Assembly (NCBI RefSeq): GCF_004378355.1 | Contig: NZ_SNUB01000004.1 | Location: 62,001-126,000 of the forward strand | Reading direction: 5' to 3' | From: Psychromonas algicola | GTDB lineage: Bacteria; Pseudomonadota; Gammaproteobacteria; Enterobacterales; Psychromonadaceae | DNA length: 64,000 nucleotides | Shown here: piece by piece, positions 21,070 through 31,515 of the stretch | How positions within the stretch are numbered: the first letter of the stretch is position 1 | How the letters are laid out: the number at the start of each line of letters is the position of its first letter | Notes under the pieces: generated by a model | Told to the model about the DNA's origin: nothing | What the model saw: only the letters and a program-made list of their open reading frames with translations | Database searches by the model: none | Translations under genes and position numbers: made by a program

Positions 21070-22989
21070 CTAATAAACATAAACCGCGCCAGAGGTATAA
21101 GCTGTATCATCGCCTCCCTCTTCAGTTTGTTTATTTTCAGTTCCATCTGTAATAATGCCGGTTTGACTACTGTCTTCCAATCTGGCACCAACGGCTAACG
21201 TAGTTCCATCATTACTTAACGCTAACCCATCCCCAAAGTCATCACCTGCTCCGGTATTAGACGCCTTTATATAAGCACTTTGAACCCAAACACCATTATT
21301 ATTAGTAAATAGATATACGGCTCCAGAATCAGTGGCAGTATCAATGTCACCGCCAGTGGCTGTGCTTTCAGAACCATCAATAATAATACCCGTTGCACTA
21401 TTATCTTCTCGGTAAGCACCAACCACTAATGTATTCCCATCTCCACTTAAAGCAATACTACGACCAAAATAGTCTAAACTTTCTGTATTAGATGCCTTTA
21501 TATAAGCACTTTGAGTCCAACCAACACTACTATTAGTAAATAAGTATACGGCACCTGAATCATTCTCTTTGCTTATATCCCCAGTACTTTCTGAATTATC
21601 TGTAAAAATACCGGTTGCACTGTTATCTTCTTTGGAAGCACTAACAGCTAACGTATTTCCATCATGACTTAAGCTAAGATTACTACCAAAAGAATCATTA
21701 TTGCTCTTATTTGACGCTTCAAGGTAAGTAGTTTGCGACCAAATATCACTGCTAGCATTAAATATGTAGACTTGTTCGTCTGCAGTGCCTACCGCTAGAG
21801 TATCACCATTAAAGCTCAAAGCTGCAGCAAAGCCAAAGCCTGCCACAGTGGTTTCAGGCGCTTTAATGTAAGCCGTCTGTACCCAAGAGCCATCTGCATT
21901 TTTACTATATGAATACACTGCACCAGATGCACTTGCAGTACCAATCTCTTGTGTTGTCTCTGAGCCATCGGTTATAACGCCAGTCAACCCATTATTGTCA
22001 CCTGACGCTGTTACAACAAGCGTATTCCCATCACCACTTAAAGCAACTTTACCACCAAAGTACTCACTTTCACCTGGAATAGATGCTTTAATATAAGCAC
22101 TTTGTGTCCAAGCACCATCATTGTAATTAAATACATACGCGGCACCGGACTCATTAAGCGTAGAGGTATTCGTAATCTCAGAAGAGTCCATAAACACTCC
22201 TGCGGCATCATTGCTCTCACCATAAGCGCCAACAACAAGTGTCGTACCATCATCACTTAAGGCAAGATCAGAACCAAAACCACTATAAGAGCTTGGGTTG
22301 GATGCTTTAACATAAGCCGTCTGTACCCACTTACCACTGTCATTACTGAATATATATACGGCACCAGACTCATCAATCGTACCAGCATCAGACACTTCAG
22401 ATCCGTCAGTTATCACTCCCGAGGCAGAGTTGCTTTCACCATATGCACCGACAGCCAATGTATGACCATCACCACTAAGCGCAACACCATTTTCACCAAA
22501 ATAGTCACCTTCACCTGCATTAGAGGCTTTGAAATAACCAATCATTTTAGTAATTTCGTCTGTACTTACATTTGCTTCAGAGGAAGCTTCAAACTCGCTG
22601 CCCGACGACGCTAAAATAAAATAATCCGTTGACATGGCATTCACTAAACTAGGTATCGCGACTGTTGCTGTTAATTCATCTGTCACAGAGCCTAGTGAAT
22701 TACAATTATTAACTTGTGATACGTCTTTTTCACATATTGTATAAGTGGTGGTTTGATTATTATTTGTGGTTGCAGTTTCCCATGAGAAACTCATTGTTTT
22801 AATATCAGTAGCAGAAGATTCAATACTATTTAGATTGAATGTGGTTAAAATAACCGGACTACTCTCTGAGGCGTTATCAGAATTACTACTTTTTTTACTA
22901 TCACTACAAGCAGATAAGAGAATAGTCAAAATGACGACAGTAAACATACGTAAATGACAACGAAGTAAGTTTAATATAAAGAGGGTCAT
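21070..22989 (-). CDS. FG-GAP-like beta-propeller lipoprotein
   Basis: A predicted lipoprotein of 639 residues. The N-terminus holds a hydrophobic signal ending in a lipobox (ILLSAC, cysteine near residue 28), then a Ser/Asn-rich linker. An Fn3-like domain comes next (about 45-145). Seven repeats follow, each containing a variant of YFG-x-x-ALSGDGNTLAVGA and ending SGAVYxF plus a W-x-Q-x-AYIKAS strand. That suggests a seven-bladed propeller related to FG-GAP/integrin-alpha repeats. Acidic loops could bind calcium. An AAGGAA ribosome site seven bases before the ATG at 22989 supports this start. Surface attachment or ligand binding is likely but not shown. It is transcribed alone. Confidence 0.8.
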   Translation of the reverse strand: MTLFILNLLRCHLRMFTVVILTILLSACSDSKKSSNSDNASESSPVILTTFNLNSIESSATDIKTMSFSWETATTNNNQTTTYTICEKDVSQVNNCNSLGSVTDELTATVAIPSLVNAMSTDYFILASSGSEFEASSEANVSTDEITKMIGYFKASNAGEGDYFGENGVALSGDGHTLAVGAYGESNSASGVITDGSEVSDAGTIDESGAVYIFSNDSGKWVQTAYVKASNPSSYSGFGSDLALSDDGTTLVVGAYGESNDAAGVFMDSSEITNTSTLNESGAAYVFNYNDGAWTQSAYIKASIPGESEYFGGKVALSGDGNTLVVTASGDNNGLTGVITDGSETTQEIGTASASGAVYSYSKNADGSWVQTAYIKAPETTVAGFGFAAALSFNGDTLAVGTADEQVYIFNASSDIWSQTTYLEASNKSNNDSFGSNLSLSHDGNTLAVSASKEDNSATGIFTDNSESTGDISKENDSGAVYLFTNSSVGWTQSAYIKASNTESLDYFGRSIALSGDGNTLVVGAYREDNSATGIIIDGSESTATGGDIDTATDSGAVYLFTNNNGVWVQSAYIKASNTGAGDDFGDGLALSNDGTTLAVGARLEDSSQTGIITDGTENKQTEEGGDDTAYTSGAVYVY

Positions 22990-23263
22990 ACGAAAATTCC
23001 TTGAATTAATAGGTAACCACAGGAGTGAGAGTACTGTGTTATAAATAGCAAATGAGATTTAGTACTATGTTGTTTAGGATGTGCCGCTCAAAAAACAAGA
23101 CAGAATTGTCCTTTTAAAATTTAATGTTGTCAATAGTACAATATCAATTTTAAGGGATTTAGGAATATAAGAAAATCACACTAGTAAACATCAATTATTT
23201 AAGAAACTGCATTTACTATGTGAATTTAGGAATCGTTTTAAGTGACTAAGATTAAATTAATTT

Positions 23264-24169
23264 TTATATTTTAGTTTCCTTTCTCAACCAAAGTAAAAAA
23301 GGCTGTAAACCGCTATAACAGGCAATGCCAACAGAACAAATGATAATAGAAACCGCCATTTGTAAGCTCATGTGCTGGTCTAAAAACAGCATCGCTAAAA
23401 TCACCGAAACAATAGGTACCAACGCCATAATAGTAGAAGCAGAGACCGCTCCTAACTTGTTGATTGAATAACTCATGCAAAACAAGGCTAAGATACTTAC
23501 TACTACACCTTGATAAACACCTTGCAGTAAAATTTCATCGAATGGTGCAACGTTAAAATGGCTAGGTAAGAAAAACCAAATAGGCGTAAAGAAAATCGCG
23601 TTAATCAAAGGCACAGCAATTAAAATAGTTTTAATATTAATTTGCCATATCTTCATAGACACAGAGTAAAAAGCAATAAAAAAAGCAGCCAATAATAACC
23701 ACAGTAATGCACTTAATGACGCTCCACCAGAGCTTGTAAATAATAAAGCATTAGCCACTAAAATTAATAACACACCAAAGTATTGTGAGTTGTTTAAACG
23801 TCCACGCTTCCAAACAAACAAAATGGCAGCGCACATGATAGGCAAGGTTCCATTAATAATAACACCTGTATTAGCAGCATCAGAAATCAGCAATCCAATT
23901 AAACTTGCACACACATAAAAAGTGCCACAGCAAAGACTACAAAGAATGATCGGCCATGTAAAAATAGCTTTAAGCGAAGTTTTACTTAACAAAGCATAGA
24001 CAAAAACTAAGGTACCAGCCGTTGCAAAACGAATTCCAGTGACATCCCAAACCGTTAATGCATGAGAGACGCCCCACTTTGAAATAATGATCCAACCAGA
24101 CCAAATCATCACCACAGCAAGTCCAGCAAATAGGCCGGTGATATTATTAAACTTCAATGATCTTTCCAA
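23264..24169 (-). CDS. DMT-superfamily (EamA) transporter
   Basis: An inner-membrane permease with about ten hydrophobic helices, arranged as two EamA halves, each with the typical family pattern (first half GLAVVMIWSGWIIISKWG; second half SALLWLLLAAFFIAFY). The open frame extends to a TTG at 24190. A TTG at 24169 lies seven bases after AAGGA, however, and gives a 301-residue protein that starts just before the first helix, so it is preferred. Family members export amino acids or other small metabolites; the substrate is not predictable. It diverges from roxA. Confidence 0.8.
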   Translation of the reverse strand: MERSLKFNNITGLFAGLAVVMIWSGWIIISKWGVSHALTVWDVTGIRFATAGTLVFVYALLSKTSLKAIFTWPIILCSLCCGTFYVCASLIGLLISDAANTGVIINGTLPIMCAAILFVWKRGRLNNSQYFGVLLILVANALLFTSSGGASLSALLWLLLAAFFIAFYSVSMKIWQINIKTILIAVPLINAIFFTPIWFFLPSHFNVAPFDEILLQGVYQGVVVSILALFCMSYSINKLGAVSASTIMALVPIVSVILAMLFLDQHMSLQMAVSIIICSVGIACYSGLQPFLLWLRKETKI

Positions 24170-24369
24170 TTCAATTTCCTTACAATACAAGGCGTTGCTT
24201 TTACAAAGCGGTCGATCACAATACTAATGATTGAATTACAAAGCAATGATTTAAATTTCATCACTCTTATTAAAGCTTGTTATAGATAACAAACTAAAGT
24301 GGATCACTACCGTAAAAATCAATCAACTGCTACACTCCTGCTCATTCCAATACTCAAAGGCGTTACCCC

Positions 24370-25497
24370 ATGTTTGAACTTAATTTTGAAATTAACCAGT
24401 TTTTAGATACATACTGGCAAAAGAAACCAGCACTCATTAAACAGGGGTTTGTAGACTTCCAAGATCCTATTGCTGTAGATGAATTAGCAGGATTAGCCAT
24501 GGAAGAAGATTTAGAAAGTCGCTTGGTTTATCAACAAGATGGAACATGGCAAGCAGAGTTAGGGCCTTTTAAAACCTTCGATAAATTAGAAAATGATGGT
24601 GCCACTTTATTAGTGCAAGCCGTTGACCATTGGCATCCAGATGCACAGCAACTGGTACGCCCTTTCCGCTTTTTACCAAACTGGCGTATCGATGATTTAA
24701 TGATCAGCTATTCAACACCAAAAGGTGGAGTCGGCCCACATATTGATAACTACGACGTATTTATCATTCAAGGCCAAGGCAAACGTCATTGGCGTGTGGG
24801 TGAACGTCAGGAACTTCCTGAGTTTGCAGCACATGGTGCGTTAAAACATTGTGCTGAATTTGAAGCGGCTATTGATGTTGAAATGGAACCTGGCGATATT
24901 CTTTATATTCCAAGTGGTTGTCCACATGAAGGATACGCAGTAGAGCCCTCAATCAATTACAGTGTCGGTTTTCGAGCGCCAGATCAAAATGACTTACTAA
25001 GCAGCTTTACCGATTATAATATTGATAACAATGAAGACGCATTGCGTTACACCGATATCCCAATGCAAGTACGTGAAAAACCGGGACAAATTGAACAAGT
25101 TGAATTAGAAAAAATTCACCAAGTGATGTTAGAAAGCTGTAAAACGCCAGAACATTTAATGCCATGGTTTGGACGCATGATCAGCGAAGCAAAACATGAT
25201 TTAGACATTGCGATTCCGGATCAAGCAATTGAATGCGAAGACATTATTGCTTTTCTAGAAGATGGCGCTCAATTTACACGTTTAGGTGGTTTACGCGCAG
25301 TTTATTTTCAACAATCGCCAGAGCAAGTCTTCATTAACGGTGATGCTTACGATTTTACTGGCTTTACCGACCTTGCCCCCTGTCTTTGCGATCAAGATGA
25401 AACAGCAAGTGAATTAGTAGAAATATTTAAAGATGCACCAGAAGCCTTAGCGTTATTCACTCACCTTGTGAATCGAGGTTATTGGTATGCAGAATAA
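24370..25497 (+). CDS. roxA: Ribosomal protein uL16 3-hydroxylase RoxA (cupin)
   Basis: An Fe(II)/2-oxoglutarate oxygenase of 375 residues, orthologous to E. coli YcfD/RoxA, which hydroxylates an arginine of ribosomal protein L16. The cupin core carries the HxD iron ligands (GPHIDNYDVFIIQGQGKRHW) and the distal histidine (IPSGCPHEGYAVEPSINYSVGFR). The N-terminal sequence (FWQKKPALIKQ-like: DTYWQKKPALIKQGF) is typical of the JmjC-like group. The C-terminal winged-helix-like region matches the family length. Confidence 0.9.
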   Translation: MFELNFEINQFLDTYWQKKPALIKQGFVDFQDPIAVDELAGLAMEEDLESRLVYQQDGTWQAELGPFKTFDKLENDGATLLVQAVDHWHPDAQQLVRPFRFLPNWRIDDLMISYSTPKGGVGPHIDNYDVFIIQGQGKRHWRVGERQELPEFAAHGALKHCAEFEAAIDVEMEPGDILYIPSGCPHEGYAVEPSINYSVGFRAPDQNDLLSSFTDYNIDNNEDALRYTDIPMQVREKPGQIEQVELEKIHQVMLESCKTPEHLMPWFGRMISEAKHDLDIAIPDQAIECEDIIAFLEDGAQFTRLGGLRAVYFQQSPEQVFINGDAYDFTGFTDLAPCLCDQDETASELVEIFKDAPEALALFTHLVNRGYWYAE

Positions 25498-25527
25498 AGT
25501 ACGCTGAATAATCTGGTTAAAAACCTA

Positions 25528-25560
25528 GCTGCATTTCCTATACAGAATAGGAAATGCAGC
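25528..25560. terminator. Perfect 14-bp hairpin between roxA and the LysE gene
   Basis: GCTGCATTTCCTAT (25528-25541) and ATAGGAAATGCAGC (25547-25560) form a perfect stem with a five-base loop between convergent genes. There is no T-run on either side, so it may block RNA decay or act with Rho rather than as a classic terminator. Confidence 0.55.
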
Positions 25561-25565
25561 GCTCG

Positions 25566-26165
25566 TTATGCTATTAAGCTGAACGCTCCAAGGTACAATG
25601 ATATACATCCCACCAAACTCATAAAGACACCCGGTAAATAATACAAAATAGCTTGGCTTTTTTGATAGCTAAATAACTGTTTAGCAAGTACCGCATAAGC
25701 CAACATAATCGACATATCAATAATCACCCAAATACTCACAAAGATAATAGATTGCTGTACAAACGACTCACCAACAACAATGAATGAAGGTAAAAAAGCT
25801 AAAAAGAATAAAATATCTTTAGGGTTAGAGAGTCCCACTTTCATAGTGCGCCAAAAGCAATCTTTATGATGTGATTGTGCTTTTTCAATATGTACCTTAC
25901 TACGTAAAATAGAAACACCTAAATAAGCAAGATATAACCCACCAATCACCCTGCCCCAATCTAAAATTGTTTCATCAATTTCAAGCGCGAAATGAATCAC
26001 AATCAAAGAAACCACCAACAGTAAAAAGGCAGAAATCGCACCGCCGATAATCGTCCCCGTTGGCCAGCCGTGTTTTGAATCAGATATCACTAAGGAAATA
26101 ACTGGCCCTGGCGAAGAGATGAGCAAAGTAATCGACAGAGCAAAAGTAAGATATAAAGAAACCAT
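25566..26165 (-). CDS. LysE/RhtB family amino acid exporter
   Basis: An inner-membrane exporter of 199 residues with about five to six hydrophobic helices. The N-terminal motif SITLLISSPGPVISLVIS and the GLSNPKDILFFLAFLPSF segment are hallmarks of the LysE/RhtB family, which exports amino acids and homoserine lactones. The ATG at 26165 (MVSLYLTFAL) is preferred to a TTG three codons upstream, which has no ribosome site. The substrate is unknown. It is divergent from the flavin reductase gene, with a MITE-like element between them. Confidence 0.85.
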   Translation of the reverse strand: MVSLYLTFALSITLLISSPGPVISLVISDSKHGWPTGTIIGGAISAFLLLVVSLIVIHFALEIDETILDWGRVIGGLYLAYLGVSILRSKVHIEKAQSHHKDCFWRTMKVGLSNPKDILFFLAFLPSFIVVGESFVQQSIIFVSIWVIIDMSIMLAYAVLAKQLFSYQKSQAILYYLPGVFMSLVGCISLYLGAFSLIA

Positions 26166-26347
26166 GGTGATCAATCCGAAAATTATAAATAGTTGAAAAC
26201 ATCATATTCTGTTTGCTTCTAATTTCCAATAAAAACAAGGTCTTAATCACCCCTTGATTTTATTACTGTTATTTAACTGTCACCTATTTAGTGATCACCA
26301 TAAATATGTCAGGATAGAGAAAGCTATTACACCAACCATCACAGGTA

Positions 26348-26509
26348 ATACCAATTACATTAAATAAGTGTTCTGAATTTTGCGCAGGTAAAATGGCTTA
26401 GTTCAAGGCATAAGTTGAGGTAAAGGGTTGTTTCCTTTATGAAACTTATAACGAAGAAATAAGTTATTTTAACAAGTAAAATAGATCAGTTAATTAGTGT
26501 GATTGGTAT
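26348..26509 (-). mobile_element. MITE-like inverted-repeat element, copy B
   Basis: A 162-base non-coding element with inverted ends: ATACCAATTACATTAAATAA at the left and, read on the other strand, ATACCAATCACACTAATTAA at the right. In reverse complement it aligns with both arms of the element at 7206-7444 (CTATTTTACT, CGTTATA, TATGCCTTGAA, TATTTAA). No coding capacity is present, so movement would need a transposase in trans. The right end lies about ten bases before the ribosome site of the next gene. Confidence 0.7.
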
Positions 26510-26528
26510 AACTACCAAGGAAAAAATT

Positions 26529-27143
26529 ATGCTATTGGATTTTTCAGAGCTTGAAACTAGCGAACGTTATCATTTAATGACACAAACCATTATTCCGCGT
26601 CCTATTGCTTGGGTATTGACGGACTCAGGAGATGAAAACTACAACCTTGCTCCTTTTTCTTATTTTACTGCGCTATCAACAGAGCCAGCATTATTAATGA
26701 TTTCAGTGACTAAAAAACCTAATGGTGACGTAAAAGATACTTTAACCAATGTATTAAAAAACAAAAAGATGGTGATTCATATTGCCTCTGACGAACAAGC
26801 AGAATTGGTTACCCAAACAGCCGCAACCTTAGATCATGGTGAATCAGAATTAACAGAAACCAATTTAACAACCACCATTTTTGAAGGTTTTTCACTGCCG
26901 CGTTTAACAGAATGCAACATTGCCTACGGTTGTGAATTATATGAAATAAAAGAGATTGGTGATGCACCACAAACACTGATATTTGTTGAAGTGAAACAGC
27001 TTTATATTAACGATAAAGTGCTCAATACAGATAACCCACAGCGTATTAAAATCGCAGCAGATAAAGTCAAACCATTAGCACGATTAGGTGGAGGAGAATA
27101 CGCTTCATTAACCAAACCTTTCAGCTTAAACCGACCTAGTTAG
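26529..27143 (+). CDS. Flavin reductase family protein (FMN-binding split barrel)
   Basis: A protein of 204 residues in the flavin reductase-like/split-barrel family, which binds FMN and often serves as an NAD(P)H:flavin reductase. Typical motifs are present: TQTIIPRPIAWVLTDSGDENYNLAPFSYF and ALLMISVTKKPNGDVKDTLTN. The ATG at 26529 is chosen because AAGGA lies eight bases upstream. A GTG at 26499 in the same frame lies inside the MITE inverted repeat and is probably spurious. The leader of this gene is therefore largely element-derived. The reaction partner is unknown. Confidence 0.82.
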   Translation: MLLDFSELETSERYHLMTQTIIPRPIAWVLTDSGDENYNLAPFSYFTALSTEPALLMISVTKKPNGDVKDTLTNVLKNKKMVIHIASDEQAELVTQTAATLDHGESELTETNLTTTIFEGFSLPRLTECNIAYGCELYEIKEIGDAPQTLIFVEVKQLYINDKVLNTDNPQRIKIAADKVKPLARLGGGEYASLTKPFSLNRPS

Positions 27144-27169
27144 TTTCTGTTTATTACGGATATAAAAAA

Positions 27170-27185
27170 GGGGCTCTCGCCCCTA
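27170..27185 (-). terminator. Terminator downstream of adk
   Basis: AGGGGC/GCCCCT stem with a four-base loop. On the minus strand it follows the adk stop and is followed by TTTTTT. Confidence 0.85.
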
Positions 27186-27213
27186 AAGTATATTGCTTGT
27201 TAATAATTAAGTA

Positions 27214-27867
<654 letters not shown>

Positions 27868-27957
27868 CTATATTATTAAAAATCATTAAAAAATAATTAA
27901 AAAAAATCAAACTGAAATCTACACGTTTTTGCGTGATTTCTCAAGATGAAGAACCTA

Positions 27958-27983
27958 AAAGGCCAGCATTAAGCTGGCCTTTG
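27958..27983 (-). terminator. Terminator downstream of htpG
   Basis: AAAGGCCAGC pairs with GCTGGCCTTT, read on the minus strand just after the htpG stop, with T-rich sequence following. Confidence 0.8.
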
Positions 27984-28000
27984 ATTCATTTATGAGCGAC

Positions 28001-29902
28001 TTAGCCTAATAACAGCTTATTAATACGAGCCACAAATTCAGACGGATCATCTAAACTACCCTTTTCAGAAAGTACTGCTTGTTGTAATAACAGCTCAGTC
28101 CATTCAGCAAATAACTCTTCATCAGCCATATCAGCTAATTTAGTGATCATCACATGCTCTGGGTTAATTTCGAAAACAGGCTTACTTTCAGGAACTGGTT
28201 GTCCCATTTGCGCCATCAATTTCGCCATTTGTGTGCTCATATCGTCACTATCAGCAACAATACAAGTTGGTGTAGACGTTAGACGTTGCGTTAAACGTAC
28301 ATCTTTAACTTTATCGCCTAGCACTTTCTTAACACGTTCGATGAAGCTAGCAAATTCAGTTTCTTGTTTTTCTTGCTCTTTCTTCTCTTCTTCAGAATCT
28401 AGTTTACCTAGATCTAAATCGCCTTGCGTTACGCTTACAAACGTTTTACCGTCATACTCAGGTAAATGGCCTAATAACCACTCATCAACACGATCAGATA
28501 GTAATAAGACTTCGATACCTTTCTTACGTAGCACTTCTAAGTGCGGGCTATTTTTAGCGGCATTGAAGCTATCAGCAGTAATGTAGTAGATCTTATCTTG
28601 CTCTTCGTTCATACGTGAAATGTATGCATCTAAAGACACAGTTTGATCGGCAACATCTGCTTCAGTTGAAGCAAAACGGAATAACTGAGCAATTTGCTCT
28701 TTGTTACTTGGATCTTCAGCAGGCCCTTCTTTTAATACTTGGCCAAACTCTTTCCAAAACGCGTTGTATTCAGTTTCATTTTTCTTAGCAAACTTAGTGA
28801 GCATAGAAAGTGCACGTTTAGTACAAGCACTACGTAGCTTAGTCGTTACGCGAGTATCTTGTAGGATTTCACGCGATACGTTTAGTGGTAAATCGTTTGA
28901 ATCTAACACACCTTTTACGAAGCGTAAGTAAGTCGGCATAAACTGCTCAGCGTCATCCATAATGAAGACACGTTGAACGTAAAGTTTTAAACCATGTGCT
29001 TTTTCACGATTCCATAAATCGTATGGTGCGCGTTTTGGGATGTAAAGTAAGCTTGTGTATTCTTGCTCACCTTCAACTTTATTGTGAGACCATGTTAGTG
29101 GATCTTCAAAGTCATTCGCAATGTGCTTGTAGAATTCTTTGTATTGCTCATCTTTTAATTCAGATTTAGCGCAGCTCCATAAAGCCGTTGCTTTATTCAC
29201 ACTTTCCCAAGCCGCTTCAACAGCAGGAATTTTTTCACCATCTGGACCGTCAGATTCAGGCACTGCTTCTTTATACATTTCAACTGGGATGCTGATATGG
29301 TCAGAATATTTAGATACAACAGTACGTAATTTGTAGTCGTTTAAGAATTCAGTTTCGTCATCACGTAGATGTAGAACAATTTCAGTACCACGATCCGCTT
29401 TCTCGATATCAGTAACAGTGTAGTCAGCTTCACCTGTTGATTCCCAAGAAGTCCCCGTTGAAGCTGCTTCGCCAGCTTTACGAGTATTCACAGTTACTTT
29501 ATCAGCAACGATAAATGCAGAGTAGAAACCTACACCAAATTGACCAATTAACTGTGAATCTTTAACTTGATCACCAGATAGTTGCTCAAAGAAATCACTT
29601 GTGCCTGATTTAGCAATGGTACCTAAATGCTCGATCACTTCATCACGCGTCATACCAATACCATTATCGCTAATAGTGATTGTTTTTGCTTCTTCGTCAA
29701 AGCTTAAACGTACGCGTAAATCTGCATCGTTTTCAAAAAGGCTACCGTCAGATAGTGCTTTAAAGCGTAGTTTATCAGCAGCATCTGCCGCATTAGAAAC
29801 AAGTTCACGTAGGAAGATTTCTTTATTTGAATATAAAGAGTGGATCATTAATTTAAGCAGTTTACCGGTGTCGGCACTGAAAGTATGATTTTGTTGTTCC
29901 AT
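28001..29902 (-). CDS. htpG: Molecular chaperone HtpG (Hsp90)
   Basis: Bacterial Hsp90, an ATP-dependent cytosolic chaperone. The 633-residue protein has the GHKL ATP-binding motifs in order: [38 protein letters not shown]. The middle-domain arginine segment follows ([11 protein letters not shown]), then the C-terminal dimerisation region. A near-consensus sigma-32 promoter lies about 55 bases upstream of the ATG, so heat-shock control is strongly suggested. Confidence 0.98.
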   Translation of the reverse strand: MEQQNHTFSADTGKLLKLMIHSLYSNKEIFLRELVSNAADAADKLRFKALSDGSLFENDADLRVRLSFDEEAKTITISDNGIGMTRDEVIEHLGTIAKSGTSDFFEQLSGDQVKDSQLIGQFGVGFYSAFIVADKVTVNTRKAGEAASTGTSWESTGEADYTVTDIEKADRGTEIVLHLRDDETEFLNDYKLRTVVSKYSDHISIPVEMYKEAVPESDGPDGEKIPAVEAAWESVNKATALWSCAKSELKDEQYKEFYKHIANDFEDPLTWSHNKVEGEQEYTSLLYIPKRAPYDLWNREKAHGLKLYVQRVFIMDDAEQFMPTYLRFVKGVLDSNDLPLNVSREILQDTRVTTKLRSACTKRALSMLTKFAKKNETEYNAFWKEFGQVLKEGPAEDPSNKEQIAQLFRFASTEADVADQTVSLDAYISRMNEEQDKIYYITADSFNAAKNSPHLEVLRKKGIEVLLLSDRVDEWLLGHLPEYDGKTFVSVTQGDLDLGKLDSEEEKKEQEKQETEFASFIERVKKVLGDKVKDVRLTQRLTSTPTCIVADSDDMSTQMAKLMAQMGQPVPESKPVFEINPEHVMITKLADMADEELFAEWTELLLQQAVLSEKGSLDDPSEFVARINKLLLG

Positions 29903-30263
29903 TGTTTTATTTCTCTCTTAACTAGATGGTTATTAAGTTTGTTAGTTGATAGAGAGATGGAGACAGTTAGATCGATTTCAAGAGGTAAAATGATTTTTTT
30001 TAGTCTTGTTGATGAGGTAGGTGGAAGTTGAATCAAACTTTGAGTGATTTTCTAGTCAGGTTATTGACTCGCCTAAGCTCATCGGTTGATATAGATATTA
30101 CTCGTTATAAGTTGTAGCTGCGACAATTAAGTAACTTGGAGCGTAATATTCATCCTACCTTTTTAATTAATATCCAAAGGTGGCTTAAAAGCCACGTCCC
30201 AAATTTATCTTAAATTAATTAGCATTACCACTGTCGCACCACAGTTAAGTACGTTGTTAAAAT
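29903..30263. other. Gap upstream of htpG
   Basis: Bases 29955-29982 hold the sigma-32 promoter. The remaining roughly 280 bases up to the 117-residue gene show no supported gene, RNA or repeat; short frames here lack ribosome sites. Confidence 0.5.
29955..29982 (-). promoter_or_regulatory. Sigma-32 (heat-shock) promoter of htpG
   Basis: On the minus strand CTTGAAA (29976-29982) is followed after 13 bases by CTCCATCT (29955-29962). The heat-shock consensus is CTTGAAA, 11-16 bases, CCCCATNT, so only one core base differs. Confidence 0.85.
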
Positions 30264-30614
30264 TTAGTTTCTAGTGACAATGACTTTAATTGACTTTCCG
30301 TAATTAAACTTCTCTGATAATTGAAACGTATAGTCCTTCCATATTGTTGGAGGAAAACGTTCTACTTCAGACAATCCGTCTTCAAATTCAGATTTACCTT
30401 CTCTTCCGTTCACACAAAGGTAGATCTCTTCGGATTTTTCATTTTTAGAAAGATCTAATGTTACTATTGCTTTTGTAGGACCACCAACATATGGTCGCTT
30501 ATGAGTAAAGTATGTGACTTCAGCCGAGAGGAACTCATCTATAGCAATAGTTTCATTGATACTTAATTCAACGATATCGCCATATTTATAGTTTATTTTA
30601 TTCATATTTTTCAT
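30264..30614 (-). CDS. Hypothetical protein, 116 residues
   Basis: I do not recognise this small protein. The ATG at 30614 follows GGTAGG by five bases and is a good start. The sequence looks beta-rich (YKYGDIVELSINETI, KAIVTLDLSKN, EEIYLCVNGREGK, SIKVIVTRN) with no signal peptide or membrane helix. This recalls a small beta-barrel, but that is only an impression. It lies 185 bases downstream of the 234-residue gene on the same strand and may belong to the same transcript. Confidence 0.6.
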   Translation of the reverse strand: MKNMNKINYKYGDIVELSINETIAIDEFLSAEVTYFTHKRPYVGGPTKAIVTLDLSKNEKSEEIYLCVNGREGKSEFEDGLSEVERFPPTIWKDYTFQLSEKFNYGKSIKVIVTRN

Positions 30615-30798
30615 CAATCCTACCTATTTCGCCTAGATGTTTTGTTCCGGAAAATTAGAAAAGTCTTTAATGTCAGCAATGAAATTCTACAGTTCGCCCT
30701 CTATTATTATTTGATGCACAGTGGCGTAGTTAAAATTAGACCGTGGGTTAAAGACCTTACCTGGATTCTCTAGATTTAAGACTACTTTGCCTTGTTTA

Positions 30799-31503
30799 TT
30801 AATAAATTATTGGATTTTGATTAAGTAGAAAATCTTCCATATTCTTAAAGTTACGGCTGCCTGCCGAAGCACTATAGAAATCTTCTCTCATTAAACTTTT
30901 CAATTTACAATGCTGATCATCAATATCGTAAGACACATCTTCAATACCTGCTTTCTGCCACTTACTAAGTACATTTGTATGAATAAGATAAATACTATTA
31001 CTTGCAGTGAGGTGTACTTTTATAATGGGGCGCAATTCAGACGCAACATGCTCTAATCGAGTTTCAACTCGTTCATGAAATAAGTCTTTATGAAATGATA
31101 ATGCAGTAAAACCTTGTCGTTTTTCTCCGGCTGCATCGATAATTTCAGCCTTTGTTCTGGTTATACCAAGTGTCTCAGAAAAAGTAAGGTTCTCAGCTAA
31201 TTCATTAGTAACCATTAGGCTCTGATTTCCCCAACACATTGATACTTTTGGCAGGCGAAGCTGCTTATCTCCAATTTTATTTTTCAATGAGCTGCGTTTA
31301 TTTTTACCGTCAGTAATGAAGGTCAGAGATTCATCACCTAAATAGAGTTGCGGAGTATATTCACTGTCCACTTTAGGCTTCCAAATGAAGTCATATTCAT
31401 TTAACCACGCATTTGAATCACCATCTTCATCGGCGTATACATCACCGAAGTCGATCAACTGTAAAGGTAAATAATCTTTTAAAATTCCAGTCATATCTCT
31501 CAT
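30799..31503 (-). CDS. Hypothetical protein, 234 residues
   Basis: Unrecognised soluble protein. AAAGGAGA lies seven bases before the ATG at 31503, a very strong ribosome site. The N-terminal half is acidic (DFGDVYADEDGDSNAW) with alternating beta-like stretches; the C-terminal third looks helical and more basic. No signal peptide, membrane helix or known catalytic motif is visible. Only twelve bases separate it from the stop of the 899-residue gene, so the two are almost certainly co-transcribed and may work together. Confidence 0.65.
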   Translation of the reverse strand: MRDMTGILKDYLPLQLIDFGDVYADEDGDSNAWLNEYDFIWKPKVDSEYTPQLYLGDESLTFITDGKNKRSSLKNKIGDKQLRLPKVSMCWGNQSLMVTNELAENLTFSETLGITRTKAEIIDAAGEKRQGFTALSFHKDLFHERVETRLEHVASELRPIIKVHLTASNSIYLIHTNVLSKWQKAGIEDVSYDIDDQHCKLKSLMREDFYSASAGSRNFKNMEDFLLNQNPIIY

Positions 31504-31515
31504 GTTTTATCTCCT

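Noticed and set aside
26499-26528. GTG start extending the flavin reductase by ten codons
   Set aside because: The GTG lies inside the MITE inverted repeat without a ribosome site, while the ATG at 26529 has AAGGA at good spacing.
28143-28931. Plus-strand frames opposite htpG
   Set aside because: Antisense to a highly conserved chaperone gene; the Ser/Leu-rich translations are typical of reversed coding sequence.
29848-30036. 62-codon minus-strand frame overlapping the htpG start
   Set aside because: It overlaps the htpG coding start and the sigma-32 promoter, and has no ribosome site.
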